From Candidatus Desulfovibrio intestinavium (lineage in GTDB: Bacteria; Desulfobacterota; Desulfovibrionia; Desulfovibrionales; Desulfovibrionaceae), in contig DWZD01000053.1 in assembly GCA_019118345.1 (NCBI GenBank), positions 62,001 to 126,000 on the forward strand: DNA of 64,000 nucleotides, in the 5' to 3' direction. The notes beneath the pieces are model-generated. The model saw only the letters and a program-made list of their open reading frames with translations, ran no database searches and was not told where the DNA came from. The first letter of the stretch is position 1; the number at the start of each line of letters is the position of its first letter. The translations under genes and the position numbers were made by a program. This document shows, in pieces, positions 51,013-60,230 of this stretch.

Positions 51013-54000
51013 CAAGCCCTTTGACGCCGCGCCGGTCCTGGCGAGCCTGAAAGCCTTTCAGCGCAATACCGTCGAACATGTCTTTGACCGGCTGTACGGC
51101 GCGCAGGCCGTTTCGCGCTTTCTTGTGGCCGATGAAGTGGGCCTCGGCAAGACGCTTGTCGCACGGGGCGTTATCGCCAAGGTGCTGGAGCATCTTCAAC
51201 GGCGCGGAAAGCCGCGTGTGGATGTACTCTATATCTGTTCCAATGCCGCCATCGCCACGCAGAACATCCGGCGTCTGCGCATGGGCGGGGCGAGCGAATT
51301 CTCCCTGGCCACCCGCCTGACCTACCTGCCCCGGCAAGTGCACAGCTTGCGGGAAAAACGGGTGAACTTCATCAGCCTGACGCCGCAAACCACCTTTGAG
51401 CACACCCGCAGCCGGGGCGGCCACATGGAGGAACGGGCCATCCTCTACCGCCTGCTGCACCATCAGCCCCGGGCAGGGGAGAAACCATGCCGGCGCCCGG
51501 ACAACGGCCTGTTCAATCTTCTGCAAGGCCCGGCGGGCCCGGAGAACTGGCGCTGGCAGGTGGACAATATCCCGGCCGAGAAGCTGGACAGGGCACTTGC
51601 CGCGGCCTTTCGGCAGGCGGTCAGCCACGATGCCGATCTGGTTGCGGAACTGGAGGAGCTCTGCAAGGCCTTTGCCCGCCATCGCGAGGCCGCCAAAATC
51701 CCCCCTGCGGAGAATGACCGCCGCTACGCCCTGATCGGGCGCCTCCGGCACCTTCTGGCCTCCGTATGCCTGAACGCCCTGGAACCGGACTTGATCATCC
51801 TCGACGAATTCCAGCGCTTCAAGGATCTGCTGCATGGCAATACCGAAGCCTCTCTGCTGGCGCAGGACATCTTTACCCGCAAGGATGCCCGCGTGCTCCT
51901 GCTTTCCGCAACGCCGTACAAGATGTACACCCTGAACGCGGAAAGCGGCTCGGACGACGGGGACGACCATTACCGCGACTTTCTTGAAACGCTGACCTTT
52001 CTCTTTCAGGACAGGGACAGGGTCGAGGAGATCAGGGAGCTGCTGTCGCTCCAGAGAGACATGCTGCATGCCCGCGCGGAGGGGCGGCCGTATTCCACCG
52101 CCCACAAGACACGGCTGGAAAAATGTCTGCTGAAGGTCATGTGCCGGACGGAACGGGTGACCGCCAGCCGCGACCACAATGCCATGCTGGTCGAAACAAC
52201 ACGCGAAGCGCTGCCCACGGTCGAGGACCTCGAGCGGGCCGCCGAAGCGGACGCCGTGGCCCGCGCCGTCAAGGCCGGGGACGTGCTGGAATACTGGAAA
52301 TCCCTGCCCTGCCTCATCGGCTTTCTGAAGGGCTATACCTTGCGGCGCAAGCTCGACGCCTGCCTTGACGCCCCATCGCCTGAACTGCGCAAGGCCCTGA
52401 AGGCCGCCCGCCGGCAATGGCTGTCCCGTAACCGGCTGAACCGCTATGAGGAGCTGGAACCCGGCAATGCGCGCCTGCGCGCCCTGTTTGCGGAGACGCT
52501 CGACACGGGCATGTGGCAATTGCTGTGGATGCCGCCCGCCCTGCCCTACATGCAGCCGGGCGGCGCGTACCGCAACAGGGAGGGGCTGACCAAGGCATTG
52601 GTATTCTCGTCCTGGACGGCCGTGCCCGAAGCCATCGCGGCCATCTGTTCCTATGAGGCGGAACGGCGGATGACGGAACGGCGGAGGCTGGGCGAAGCGC
52701 CCGTGACCTACGGCAAACTTTCCGACCAGTCGCGCCCGCTGCGCTTTGCCAAGGATGCCAAGGGCCGCCCGACCGACATGATGGTGCTTGCCTGCCTTTT
52801 GCCCTCCCCGGCGCTGGCCGCCATCGATCCCCTGTGCTTTGCCCTGCACGAGGGAAAGCCGCTTGCCCCGTCCGCCATGAAACAGAAAGTGCGCACGGCC
52901 TGCCGTCTCCTGATCAGGAAGCTGCCGCAGGGAAGGAAGACGGTGCGGGCGGACAAGCGATGGTACTGGGCCGCGCCCCTGCTCCTTGCCTCCTGCCGGG
53001 ACATGCTGAAGGACTGGTGCGCCGACGCCGAGGGCTGGCGCAAGGTGGCGTTCGGGGCGGCGGACAAGGCGGCGGGCAACGCGACGGACGGCATCTCCGG
53101 CTTTGCCGATCATCTTGATCTTCTGAACAGCGTGGCGCAGGGAGAGGTCACGCTCGGCCGCAAACCGAACGATCTCGCCGATGTGCTCTGCGATCTGGCG
53201 CTGGGCGGGCCGGGCGTCTGCGCCCTGCGGGCGCTGAGGCGGACGGGCGCGCCGCTGGACGCCGCCCTGCTCTCGGTTGCGGCGGAGGTGGCCTTCGGCC
53301 TGCAAACGCTGTTCAATCTGCCGGAAACCGTCGCCCTGCTGCAACGCGGCGACACGGTTCCCTACTGGCGTCACATGCTGCGCCATGCCGCTGACGGCAA
53401 TTTGCAGGCCGTGCTCGACGAATACGTGCATATCCTTCGGGAGAGCCTCGGGCTGGCGGATTGTCCCCCCGGTGAGCAGGCCGCGAAGATTGCCGAACAT
53501 ATCCGCTCCGTGCTTTCCCTGCGCTCGGCCCCGCTGTGGACGGAGGAACTTGCGCTGAAAAACGGCACGTTCAGCTTCAACAGCTTCTCCGTGCGTTGCC
53601 GCTTTGCCCTGCGCTTCGGCGATCTCCGGGATGACGCCGATCAACCCCTGCTGCGGGCCGACACCGTGCGCGAGGCCTTCAATTCGCCCTTCCGGCCCTT
53701 TGTGCTGGCCTCCACATCCATCGGTCAGGAAGGGCTGGACTTCCACCGCTGGTGTCATGCCGTCGTCCACTGGAATCTGCCCGCCAATCCCGTGGACATG
53801 GAGCAGCGGGAAGGCCGCGTGCATCGCTACAAGGGGCACGCCGTGCGCAAGAACCTTGCGGAGCACTACGGCCTGAGCGCCCTTGCCGAAGCCTGCGACC
53901 ATGAGAACCCGGGCGATCCGTGGCAGGCGCTGTTTGAGCTGGCCTTCAGGGATGCCGAAGCTGCGGGCGATGCGTCGGGACTCGTTCCGTACTGGATTTT

Positions 54001-54220
54001 CGAGGAAGGCAGCGCCAGGGTGGAACGCCGCATTCCCCTGCCGCCCCGGAGCCGGGAAGCCGTCAGACTCCTGCGCCTCAGGCAGGGGCTGGCGCTGTAT
54101 CGGTGGGTCTTCGGTCAGCCCCGGCAGGAAGATCTGCTGTCCAGCCTCAGCCAGGAAGCGGACGGGGACGGCGAATGGGATGATTTGCTCATTTCCCTGC
54201 GGCCGCCGCCGAGGAGCTGA
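51005..54220 (+). CDS. SNF2/DEAD-like superfamily-2 helicase of the cassette
   Basis: 1071 residues. Motif I DEVGLGKT (43-50), motif II DEFQRF (near 267) in place of DEAH, motif III SATPYKMY (near 300), a large unassigned middle of about 500 residues, then motif V STSIGQEGLDF (near 902) and motif VI QREGRVHRYKG (near 934). The layout with a long insert between the two RecA lobes matches SNF2-like helicases of defence and restriction systems. It likely translocates on double-stranded DNA and feeds the PLD partner. Confidence 0.87.
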   Translation: MRDKPFDAAPVLASLKAFQRNTVEHVFDRLYGAQAVSRFLVADEVGLGKTLVARGVIAKVLEHLQRRGKPRVDVLYICSNAAIATQNIRRLRMGGASEFSLATRLTYLPRQVHSLREKRVNFISLTPQTTFEHTRSRGGHMEERAILYRLLHHQPRAGEKPCRRPDNGLFNLLQGPAGPENWRWQVDNIPAEKLDRALAAAFRQAVSHDADLVAELEELCKAFARHREAAKIPPAENDRRYALIGRLRHLLASVCLNALEPDLIILDEFQRFKDLLHGNTEASLLAQDIFTRKDARVLLLSATPYKMYTLNAESGSDDGDDHYRDFLETLTFLFQDRDRVEEIRELLSLQRDMLHARAEGRPYSTAHKTRLEKCLLKVMCRTERVTASRDHNAMLVETTREALPTVEDLERAAEADAVARAVKAGDVLEYWKSLPCLIGFLKGYTLRRKLDACLDAPSPELRKALKAARRQWLSRNRLNRYEELEPGNARLRALFAETLDTGMWQLLWMPPALPYMQPGGAYRNREGLTKALVFSSWTAVPEAIAAICSYEAERRMTERRRLGEAPVTYGKLSDQSRPLRFAKDAKGRPTDMMVLACLLPSPALAAIDPLCFALHEGKPLAPSAMKQKVRTACRLLIRKLPQGRKTVRADKRWYWAAPLLLASCRDMLKDWCADAEGWRKVAFGAADKAAGNATDGISGFADHLDLLNSVAQGEVTLGRKPNDLADVLCDLALGGPGVCALRALRRTGAPLDAALLSVAAEVAFGLQTLFNLPETVALLQRGDTVPYWRHMLRHAADGNLQAVLDEYVHILRESLGLADCPPGEQAAKIAEHIRSVLSLRSAPLWTEELALKNGTFSFNSFSVRCRFALRFGDLRDDADQPLLRADTVREAFNSPFRPFVLASTSIGQEGLDFHRWCHAVVHWNLPANPVDMEQREGRVHRYKGHAVRKNLAEHYGLSALAEACDHENPGDPWQALFELAFRDAEAAGDASGLVPYWIFEEGSARVERRIPLPPRSREAVRLLRLRQGLALYRWVFGQPRQEDLLSSLSQEADGDGEWDDLLISLRPPPRS

Positions 54221-54284
54221 GGGCCGGCATGCGGCGGCCTCCCCGTTTTTTCCGAAAGACGTTGCCGCGCCGAACAAAAGTTGC

Positions 54285-54313
54285 TTGCCTAGCCGTGTTC
54301 CCTGTGGTATAGG
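54285..54313 (+). promoter_or_regulatory. Sigma-70-type promoter of the redox-complex operon
   Basis: TTGCCT (54285-54290), 17 bases, TATAGG (54308-54313). It leaves a leader of about 240 bases to the cytochrome gene. Just before it, GAGGGCCG/CGGCCTC with TTTTTT (54217-54252) may end the helicase transcript. Nothing else is seen in 54221-54564. Confidence 0.6.
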
Positions 54314-54564
54314 GCAAAACGCATCTTGTCCCTGTTTTCCCCGATGCCCCGGCGAACGCCCGTTCCCCGTCCGCGGTGGACATGCGGTCGCGTCGTCCTG
54401 ACACGGCAAGCGCCTTTGGCCTTGCCGACTTGGCGTTGCGGAAAGGCGGGCCGGGATGCGATGGTTCAGGCGGGTACTGGAGCTCACGTCGGTGATGCAG
54501 CGTGACTCCGGCGGCGGCATACGCCGTCCGGCTACAAATTTCAGCCCCTTTGACAAGGACTTGT

Positions 54565-54951
54565 ATGAAAGCCCCAAACACGAAACAAATGGTTATGGCG
54601 TGTGCCGCGTGCCTGCTGACGCTGGGCCTTGCCCTGCCTTCCGGCGCCACGGCCGAGGAGTACATCCCCTTCAATAACACCGGCATCACGGCCAAGAAGA
54701 TGCCCAAGGTGTTCTTCAGCCACGACAAGCATGTCAGCTATGTCGGCGAGGACAATTGCGCGGCCTGCCACCGTGAGGACACCCCGGATCAGTTCCTTGA
54801 CGTGGACAAGCAGCCCGCCGGCAAGAAGGTGGCCTATATGCACGAAAACTGCACGGCCTGTCACATCACGTCCAACAAGGGTCCGCGTCTGACCGAATGC
54901 CGCTCCTGTCACAGCGCCTCCGTGGCCGCGAAGCAGGAAGCCGCCCAATAG
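54565..54951 (+). CDS. Triheme cytochrome c (class III, c3/c7-like), TmcA/DsrJ-like
   Basis: 128 residues, ATG 54565 after AAGGA. Signal peptide 1-30 (MVMACAACLLTLGLALPSGATA). Mature part has three CxxCH sites (CAACH, CTACH, CRSCH) and three further His (FSHDKH, YMHENC), enough for three bis-His hemes. Tetraheme type II c3 (TmcA) has four sites, so one heme is absent here. Periplasmic electron carrier, probably from hydrogenases or formate dehydrogenases to the membrane subunit encoded next. Confidence 0.85.
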   Translation: MKAPNTKQMVMACAACLLTLGLALPSGATAEEYIPFNNTGITAKKMPKVFFSHDKHVSYVGEDNCAACHREDTPDQFLDVDKQPAGKKVAYMHENCTACHITSNKGPRLTECRSCHSASVAAKQEAAQ

Positions 54952-55005
54952 CGGTCGCATTCGTTCTCGCCCTGCCAACTCTCGTCCCTCAGGAGGCATC
55001 TCCAC

Positions 55006-55692
55006 ATGATCAATTTCGTGACTGGCCCGCTGTTCACCCTGTCGCTTGCGGTTTTCGTGCTGGGTCTTCTTTTCCGCATGGTCGCCTATGTGGCCGGCCT
55101 TGACGCCAAGGCCGACCGCGTGGCCTACAGCGCCCACAAGGAACGCTCCATCCCCGGCATTTTCGCTTCCATCGTCAAATGGCTCATTCCCGGCGGTTCG
55201 CGCGGCTGGCGCGCCCAGCCCGTGGCGGCCCTGCTCTTCTTCCTCCTGCACTTCGGCGCGGTGCTCGTGCCGCTCTTCCTGCTCGGCCATACCGTCATCC
55301 TGGAAAATTCCTGGTTCGGCATCTCCCTGCCCGCCCTGCCCGCCGAAGTGGCCGACATGCTGAGCATCCTGAGCCTCATTGCCCTGGTACTGCTGGCCGT
55401 GCGCCGCATCCGTCTGGCCAAGCTGCGCATCCTGACCACGGCGGGCGACTGGTTCATCCTTTTCCTGACCATCATGCCCTTCCTGACCGGCATCGTTGCC
55501 CGCTTCGAGCTGTGCGGCAACTATCAAGGCTGGATGCTGGCCCATGTGCTGTTCGGTGAACTCTTCCTCATTCTTGCGCCTTTCACCAAGCTGTCGCACA
55601 TTGCCCTGTTCTTCATGTCCCGCGCCCAGATCGGCATGGATTATGCCATCAAGCGCGGCGGCGCGAGCCGTGGCGGCGCTTTCCCCTGGTAG
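55006..55692 (+). CDS. Membrane haem-b subunit (TmcC/DsrM/NarI-like)
   Basis: 228 residues, ATG 55006 after AGGAGG. Five hydrophobic helices (about 5-27, 64-84, 110-132, 146-166, 178-200). His residues placed in or near helices (FLLHFGAV, LLGHTVIL, LAHVLFGE, LSHIALFF) could bind two b-type hemes, as in the nitrate-reductase gamma fold. It should pass electrons between periplasmic cytochrome and the cytoplasmic iron-sulfur subunit. The stop is TAG. Confidence 0.82.
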   Translation: MINFVTGPLFTLSLAVFVLGLLFRMVAYVAGLDAKADRVAYSAHKERSIPGIFASIVKWLIPGGSRGWRAQPVAALLFFLLHFGAVLVPLFLLGHTVILENSWFGISLPALPAEVADMLSILSLIALVLLAVRRIRLAKLRILTTAGDWFILFLTIMPFLTGIVARFELCGNYQGWMLAHVLFGELFLILAPFTKLSHIALFFMSRAQIGMDYAIKRGGASRGGAFPW

Positions 55693-55734
55693 GACACCCA
55701 CAGCATCTTTTCCCTTTGAAAGGAGCCATTCACT

Positions 55735-57126
55735 ATGTCTGAACTGCTTTGCACCCCAAAGCCGCTGAGTACCAAGGAAGAAATCCATACGCTTCTGCAG
55801 GACAAGGGCGGCGCCAAATACTATGCCCAGATGAAAGAACTCAAGGTGGACACCGAGGCCTTGGCCCGCGACGTGGAAGCGGCCTGCAAGTCCTCCCGCA
55901 CCCGCACCTGGCTCAAGCTCTGCGCCCGCTGCGGCATGTGCGCCGAAAGCTGCTTCCTCTATCAGGCCAATGATCAGGATCCCAAGCAGGTGCCTTCCTA
56001 CAAGTTCCACAGCACCCTGGGCGAACTGGTGCGCCGCAAGGGCCAGGTGGACACCGAATTCATGCTGCACTGCATGGAAGTGGCCTGGTCGCAGTGCACC
56101 TGCTGTAACCGCTGCTCGCTCTACTGCCCGCACGGCATCGACACCGGCGTGCTCATCAGCATCCTGCGCGGCCTGCTCTTCAAGCACGGCTTCGTGCCGT
56201 GGGAACTGAAGATCGGTTCCGGCATGCACCGCGTCTACGGCGCCCAGATGGACGTGACCCAGGAAGACTGGCTCGACACCTGCGAATGGATGGCCGACGA
56301 AAATGCCGACGAGTGGCCCGGCCTGGAAATTCCCGTGGACAAGGAAGATGCGGACATCATGTACATCCTGAACGCCCGCGAAGTGAAGCACTATCCCGAC
56401 GACATCGCCAAGGCCGCCATTCTCTTCCATGTGGCCGGCGAAAACTGGACCGTGCCGAGCGAAGGTTGGGAAAACACCTCCCTCACCATGTTCGCCGGCG
56501 ACTGGGAAGGCGCGGCCAACAACGTGAAGCGCATTTACAAGTCCGTGGAGAAGCTGCGTCCCAAGACCGTGGTCGGCACCGAATGCGGCCATGCTCACCG
56601 CGCCACCGTGGTGGAGGGGCCCTACTGGGCCGGTCAGCCCGACGGCGATCCGCCGGTGAAGTTCATGCACTATGTGGAATGGGTGGCCATGGCCCTGCGC
56701 ACCGGCAAGCTCAAGATTGATCCCGCCAAGAAGATCAAGGTGCGCTGCACCCTGCAGGACTCCTGCAACTATGTGCGCAACAACGGCCTCGGCAAGTACA
56801 CCCGCGAAATCATGAGCTACATTGCCGAAGACTTCGTGGAAATGTCCTCCTGCGGCGACCACAACTACTGCTGCGGCGGCGGTGGCGGCTTCAACGGCGT
56901 GGGCATCTACCGCAAGCAGCGCAATGTGGGCCTGAAGATGAAGCTCAAGCAGATTCAGGACACCGGCGCGGAACTGGTCATCGCCCCCTGCCACAACTGC
57001 TGGGACGCCATCCGCGACATGATGGAAGAATATGAAATCCACAACATCAAGTGGTCCTTCCTCAAGCCCCTGCTCGTGGACATGATCCAGATTCCGGACA
57101 ACATCGAGCACGTTCCCCAGGAATAA
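55735..57126 (+). CDS. HdrD/DsrK/TmcB-like iron-sulfur subunit
   Basis: 463 residues, cytoplasmic. N-terminal ferredoxin region: [11 protein letters not shown] (near 63-73) and [15 protein letters not shown] (near 122-136) for two [4Fe-4S] clusters. C-terminal CCG domain: [14 protein letters not shown], then CCGGGGGF (near 381) and CHNCWDAI, as in the catalytic cubane site of heterodisulfide-reductase subunits. Redox partner may be a thiol/disulfide such as DsrC, as proposed for related complexes. No TmcD-like gene follows; the operon ends with a terminator. Confidence 0.87.
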   Translation: MSELLCTPKPLSTKEEIHTLLQDKGGAKYYAQMKELKVDTEALARDVEAACKSSRTRTWLKLCARCGMCAESCFLYQANDQDPKQVPSYKFHSTLGELVRRKGQVDTEFMLHCMEVAWSQCTCCNRCSLYCPHGIDTGVLISILRGLLFKHGFVPWELKIGSGMHRVYGAQMDVTQEDWLDTCEWMADENADEWPGLEIPVDKEDADIMYILNAREVKHYPDDIAKAAILFHVAGENWTVPSEGWENTSLTMFAGDWEGAANNVKRIYKSVEKLRPKTVVGTECGHAHRATVVEGPYWAGQPDGDPPVKFMHYVEWVAMALRTGKLKIDPAKKIKVRCTLQDSCNYVRNNGLGKYTREIMSYIAEDFVEMSSCGDHNYCCGGGGGFNGVGIYRKQRNVGLKMKLKQIQDTGAELVIAPCHNCWDAIRDMMEEYEIHNIKWSFLKPLLVDMIQIPDNIEHVPQE

Positions 57127-57149
57127 TCCTCCCGGGAGCATCCGCCAGT

Positions 57150-57185
57150 CAGGGCGGTCGGCCACATGGCCGGCCGCCCTTTTTG
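57150..57185 (+). terminator. Terminator of the redox-complex operon
   Basis: AGGGCGGTCGGCC, 4 bases, GGCCGGCCGCCCT then TTTTT. The rest of 57127-57526 holds no gene. Confidence 0.88.
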
Positions 57186-57432
57186 TCGGCCGATCCGATT
57201 CTGACGGACTTTGCCAGGCTCCCTCCTGCCGCCCTGAGCCGCTTGCCCTCTTCGTCACAAGACTTCATCAATCATGTCAAGGCATTTCATGGCTCTTGCC
57301 TGCGCATTCCCCGAGGCCCACCCACCCAAACGCTGCCTTTTCCCAAAAAGACGGCCCATACGGCGCCGTCAGGCACATATTCCCCCTGCCAGAAGCCGAA
57401 AAAGTCTTTTTTTGCGCAAGGCCGAAGAGGCA

Positions 57433-57461
57433 TTGACCTTGTTCGCCCGCTTGCGTAACAC
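57433..57461 (+). promoter_or_regulatory. Possible promoter of the split-Soret cytochrome gene
   Basis: TTGACC (57433-57438), 17 bases, TAACAC (57456-57461), 66 bases before the start codon. The -10 box is weak. Confidence 0.45.
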
Positions 57462-57526
57462 AATGATTATGGCCTGACCTGTTTACATAACAGCTTCTTT
57501 TGACTTCACAAAAAAAGGGGGCGAAC

Positions 57527-58357
57527 ATGGATTTCGACAGACGGCAACTCATGGTGGGATTGGGCGCGCTGGCAGCCGGCAGTGCCGTGGCGGCTCTGGC
57601 CAGCACAAGCCGCGAAGAGAGCAACGAACGCAACGAGCGCTTCCAGCAGAACGGGGGCGACTTCAGCTGGACGCCGCACAAGCTCGATCCCGCCGAATGT
57701 GCGCGCGTGGCCTATGACGGCTACTGGCACAAGGGCTATGCCTGCGGCTACGGCGCCTTTTACAGCATCATCGGCGTGATGGGCGAAAAATTCGGCCGCC
57801 CGTACAGCACCTTCCCCTTCAGCATGCTGGAAGCCAACAAGAGCGGCGTGTGCGACTGGGGCACCATCTGTGGCGCGCTTTACGGCGCGGCGGCATCCTT
57901 TGCCCTGTTCTGGGGCCGTGAGGAACGCAAGCCGCTGGTGGACGAGCTGTTCCGCTGGTACGAAACCACCAAGCTCCCCATCTATGATCCCGGCGCGCAG
58001 GCTACGGGTTACAAGGGACACCTGCCGGCCACGGCCGTGGGTTCCATCCTCTGCCATATCTCAGTTTCCAAGTGGTGTTACGCCAACAAGTTCGAGGCCA
58101 CCAGCACGGAACGCAGCGAGCGTTGCGGCCGCATCACGGCGGATGTGGCCTTCAAGGCCGTGGAAATCCTCAATGCCAAGATTGATGCGGGCAAGAAGTT
58201 CAGCGGCAGCCTGCCGGCGCAGGACAGCCTGACCGCCTGCGGGGCCTGTCACTCGACCCCGGGCGAGGAAACCAACTGGTCCAAGACGCGCATGGACTGC
58301 ACGCCCTGCCACAGCGGCAGCCCGGCGGTGCAGAACAAGTTTGAGAATCATCCCTAG
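57527..58357 (+). CDS. Split-Soret cytochrome c
   Basis: 276 residues, ATG 57527 after GGGGG. N-terminal Arg pair before a hydrophobic stretch (RRQLMVGLGALAAGSAVAAL) suggests Tat export. Residues about 60-200 carry the C_GCAxxG_C_C pattern (GYACGYGAF ... GVCDWGTICGALYGAA), a presumed iron-sulfur region. Two heme sites, CGACH and CTPCH, lie in the last 40 residues. This matches the diheme split-Soret cytochrome of Desulfovibrio desulfuricans ATCC 27774, where hemes stack across a dimer; its physiological role is open (nitrate/nitrite-linked growth has been discussed). Own promoter. The stop is TAG. Confidence 0.88.
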   Translation: MDFDRRQLMVGLGALAAGSAVAALASTSREESNERNERFQQNGGDFSWTPHKLDPAECARVAYDGYWHKGYACGYGAFYSIIGVMGEKFGRPYSTFPFSMLEANKSGVCDWGTICGALYGAAASFALFWGREERKPLVDELFRWYETTKLPIYDPGAQATGYKGHLPATAVGSILCHISVSKWCYANKFEATSTERSERCGRITADVAFKAVEILNAKIDAGKKFSGSLPAQDSLTACGACHSTPGEETNWSKTRMDCTPCHSGSPAVQNKFENHP

Positions 58358-58527
58358 GCGTTCAGGGCATCATGGCGCCTACGGCGGCCTGCGCCGCCTT
58401 TTGCCCGCGCCCTTCCCGCCCGGGAGGGGCGTTCCCCCCATGACGGTCTGTACCCGCTTTGCGGCACAGGCCGACCAAGGCAGCTTCCGTCCGTTAGCAC
58501 GCCGCGCCACGGACACGTCACCCCGGA

Positions 58528-58561
58528 AAAGCGGGCCGACCAGCCGTCAGCCCGCTTTTTC
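58528..58561. terminator. Bidirectional terminator between convergent operons
   Basis: AAAAGCGGGC, about 13 bases, GCCCGCTTTTT. Placed to end both the cytochrome gene (+) and the ABC-transporter operon (-). The rest of 58358-58683 is GC-rich without a gene. Confidence 0.8.
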
Positions 58562-58683
58562 CAGCCGCCCCGGGGCTGCCCGGCGGCTCCCGCATGGCCT
58601 GTCAAAAGGAATTTTCGTGCCGGGCCTCCCTTTCCCCCGCCCGATCCGCCGCGCCGGGACGCCCGCAGGGCAGACAGGACGGC

Positions 58684-59430
58684 TCAGGCCTCCCCGCCTC
58701 CCCCCATGCTCGCCGTCAGGGCCGCGTGCAGGCTGCCTCTGGCCGCGACGACAGCGGGCGCATCCACGGCACGCGGCCTGGGCAGAGCCAGCGCCTGCGC
58801 GCTCACAATCCCCCGTCTCTCGGCCATAAGGCAGACGGTGTCCGCCAGCAGGCAGGCTTCCTCCACATCATGGGTCACCAGCAGCATGGTCTGCCGGGTG
58901 CGGGCCTGCACATCGACCAGCAAACGCTGCATGCGCTCGCGGGTAATGGCGTCCAGCGCGGCAAAGGGTTCGTCCAGCAAAAGAAGACGCGGTTGCATGA
59001 TCAGGGCACGGGCCAGTGCCGCACGCTGCCGCATGCCGCCCGACAACGCCCCGGGAAGCACATTCTCCCACCCTGAGAGGCCCACTGAGGCCAGCATGGC
59101 GGCCACGCACCGCCGCCGCACCATCGCCGGGAGGCCGCCAAGGCCGAAGCCGACATTGTCTGCCACAGACAGCCAAGGAAAAAGCGACTCCTCCTGAAAA
59201 ACCAGCAGGCGTGACGGGCCAGGCGCACGACAGGCTTGCCCGTCCAGCAGGATTTCTCCCCCGTCAGGCGGCAGCAGCCCGGCAATCAGGCGCAACAAGG
59301 TGCTCTTGCCGCAGCCGCTGGCCCCGATGAGCGCGGTCACGCTGCCTTCCGCCAGCGTGAGATCCGTGGGCGGCAGGACGCGCACGCTCCCGAAGCGCTT
59401 GCGCAAGCCGCGACAGACAAGCAGATCCAT
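58684..59430 (-). CDS. ABC transporter ATPase (NitT/TauT type), end of pyl operon
   Basis: 248 residues, start MDLLVCRGLRKRFGS at ATG 59430, sharing one base with the permease stop (TGATG). Walker A GASGCGKST, Q-loop VFQEESLFPWLSV, signature LSGGMRQRAALARAL, Walker B LLLLDEPFAALD, switch His in VTHDVEEAC: the pattern of SsuB/TauB/NrtD-type ATPases. Powers import with the next two genes. The last gene of the run from pylB; terminator at 58528. Confidence 0.92.
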   Translation of the reverse strand: MDLLVCRGLRKRFGSVRVLPPTDLTLAEGSVTALIGASGCGKSTLLRLIAGLLPPDGGEILLDGQACRAPGPSRLLVFQEESLFPWLSVADNVGFGLGGLPAMVRRRCVAAMLASVGLSGWENVLPGALSGGMRQRAALARALIMQPRLLLLDEPFAALDAITRERMQRLLVDVQARTRQTMLLVTHDVEEACLLADTVCLMAERRGIVSAQALALPRPRAVDAPAVVAARGSLHAALTASMGGGGEA

Positions 59431-60230
59431 CAGCGCACCTGCCCGGGAAGAAAGCGCACAAGCCCCAGCAGCAACCTGTCGCAGGCCGCGCCAAGGCAGG
59501 CAATGAGCACAATGCCGCAGATCAGCAAATCCACCTGCCCGTTCATGCGCGCATCCATGATGCACGCGCCCACCCCCCGGGAAACGCCGGTCAGTTCCCC
59601 AAGGACAAGATAGGCAAAGGCAAAGCCCAGAGCCACCCGCAAGCCGGCCGTGATCTGCGGCATGGCCCAGGGCAGCACAATGCGCCGAAAAATGGCCGCC
59701 CGCGACAGGCCCAGCATGCGTCCGCTGGCCACAAGGGCTGGCGGCACGGAAGCTGCACCGGACATACTACTGAAATAAATGGGGAAAAATGCCGCCAAGG
59801 CAATAAGCGCCATCGTGGTGACAAAACCGATGCCCAACCAGAGGATGGCCAGCGGCAACCAGCTGATGCCCGGAACCGCCTTGATGCCGTTGACGCTGAC
59901 CGACAGCAGGGACGCCACCCGGGCCGAACGTCCGGCCAGCAGGCCCAGCGGCAGGGCCGTGGCCACGGCCAGACCATAGCCGCAGCCCACCCGGATCAGA
60001 CTGGCAGCGGCATCCGGCCAGAATTGTCCGCACCAGCTGTCCCCGCCGCTCAGCCCGAGATAGCCGCTCATGGTGCGCAGCACATCCGTCGGCGACGGCA
60101 GCAGCCAGGGCGGCACCCGCCCCGACGCGCAGATCAGTCCCCAGAACAGCAGAACAAGCGCGGGCAGGCACCAGGGCAGCAGCCGCCTGAGCAGCGCCCC
60201 GCGTCCGGCATCAGCGGGCCGGGCCATCAT
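59430..60230 (-). CDS. ABC transporter permease (NitT/TauT type)
   Basis: 266 residues from ATG 60230 (ATG 60227 or 60242 are possible). About six helices. Family EAA loop: PPALVASGRMLGLSRAAIFRRIVLP. Overlaps the binding-protein gene by 20 bases. Related permeases take up nitrate, sulfonates, taurine and thiamine precursors; the context here points to a pyrrolysine- or methylamine-related substrate, by inference. Confidence 0.9.
   Translation of the reverse strand: MMARPADAGRGALLRRLLPWCLPALVLLFWGLICASGRVPPWLLPSPTDVLRTMSGYLGLSGGDSWCGQFWPDAAASLIRVGCGYGLAVATALPLGLLAGRSARVASLLSVSVNGIKAVPGISWLPLAILWLGIGFVTTMALIALAAFFPIYFSSMSGAASVPPALVASGRMLGLSRAAIFRRIVLPWAMPQITAGLRVALGFAFAYLVLGELTGVSRGVGACIMDARMNGQVDLLICGIVLIACLGAACDRLLLGLVRFLPGQVR

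Noticed and set aside
47991..54220. Calling the cassette DISARM
   Set aside because: It lacks DrmA/DrmB-like (DUF1998) proteins and a methylase; only the PLD and SNF2-like components are reminiscent.
50945..54577. 1210-codon open frame antisense to the helicase
   Set aside because: Shadow of the SNF2-like gene, Gly/Arg/Pro/Gln-rich without domains.
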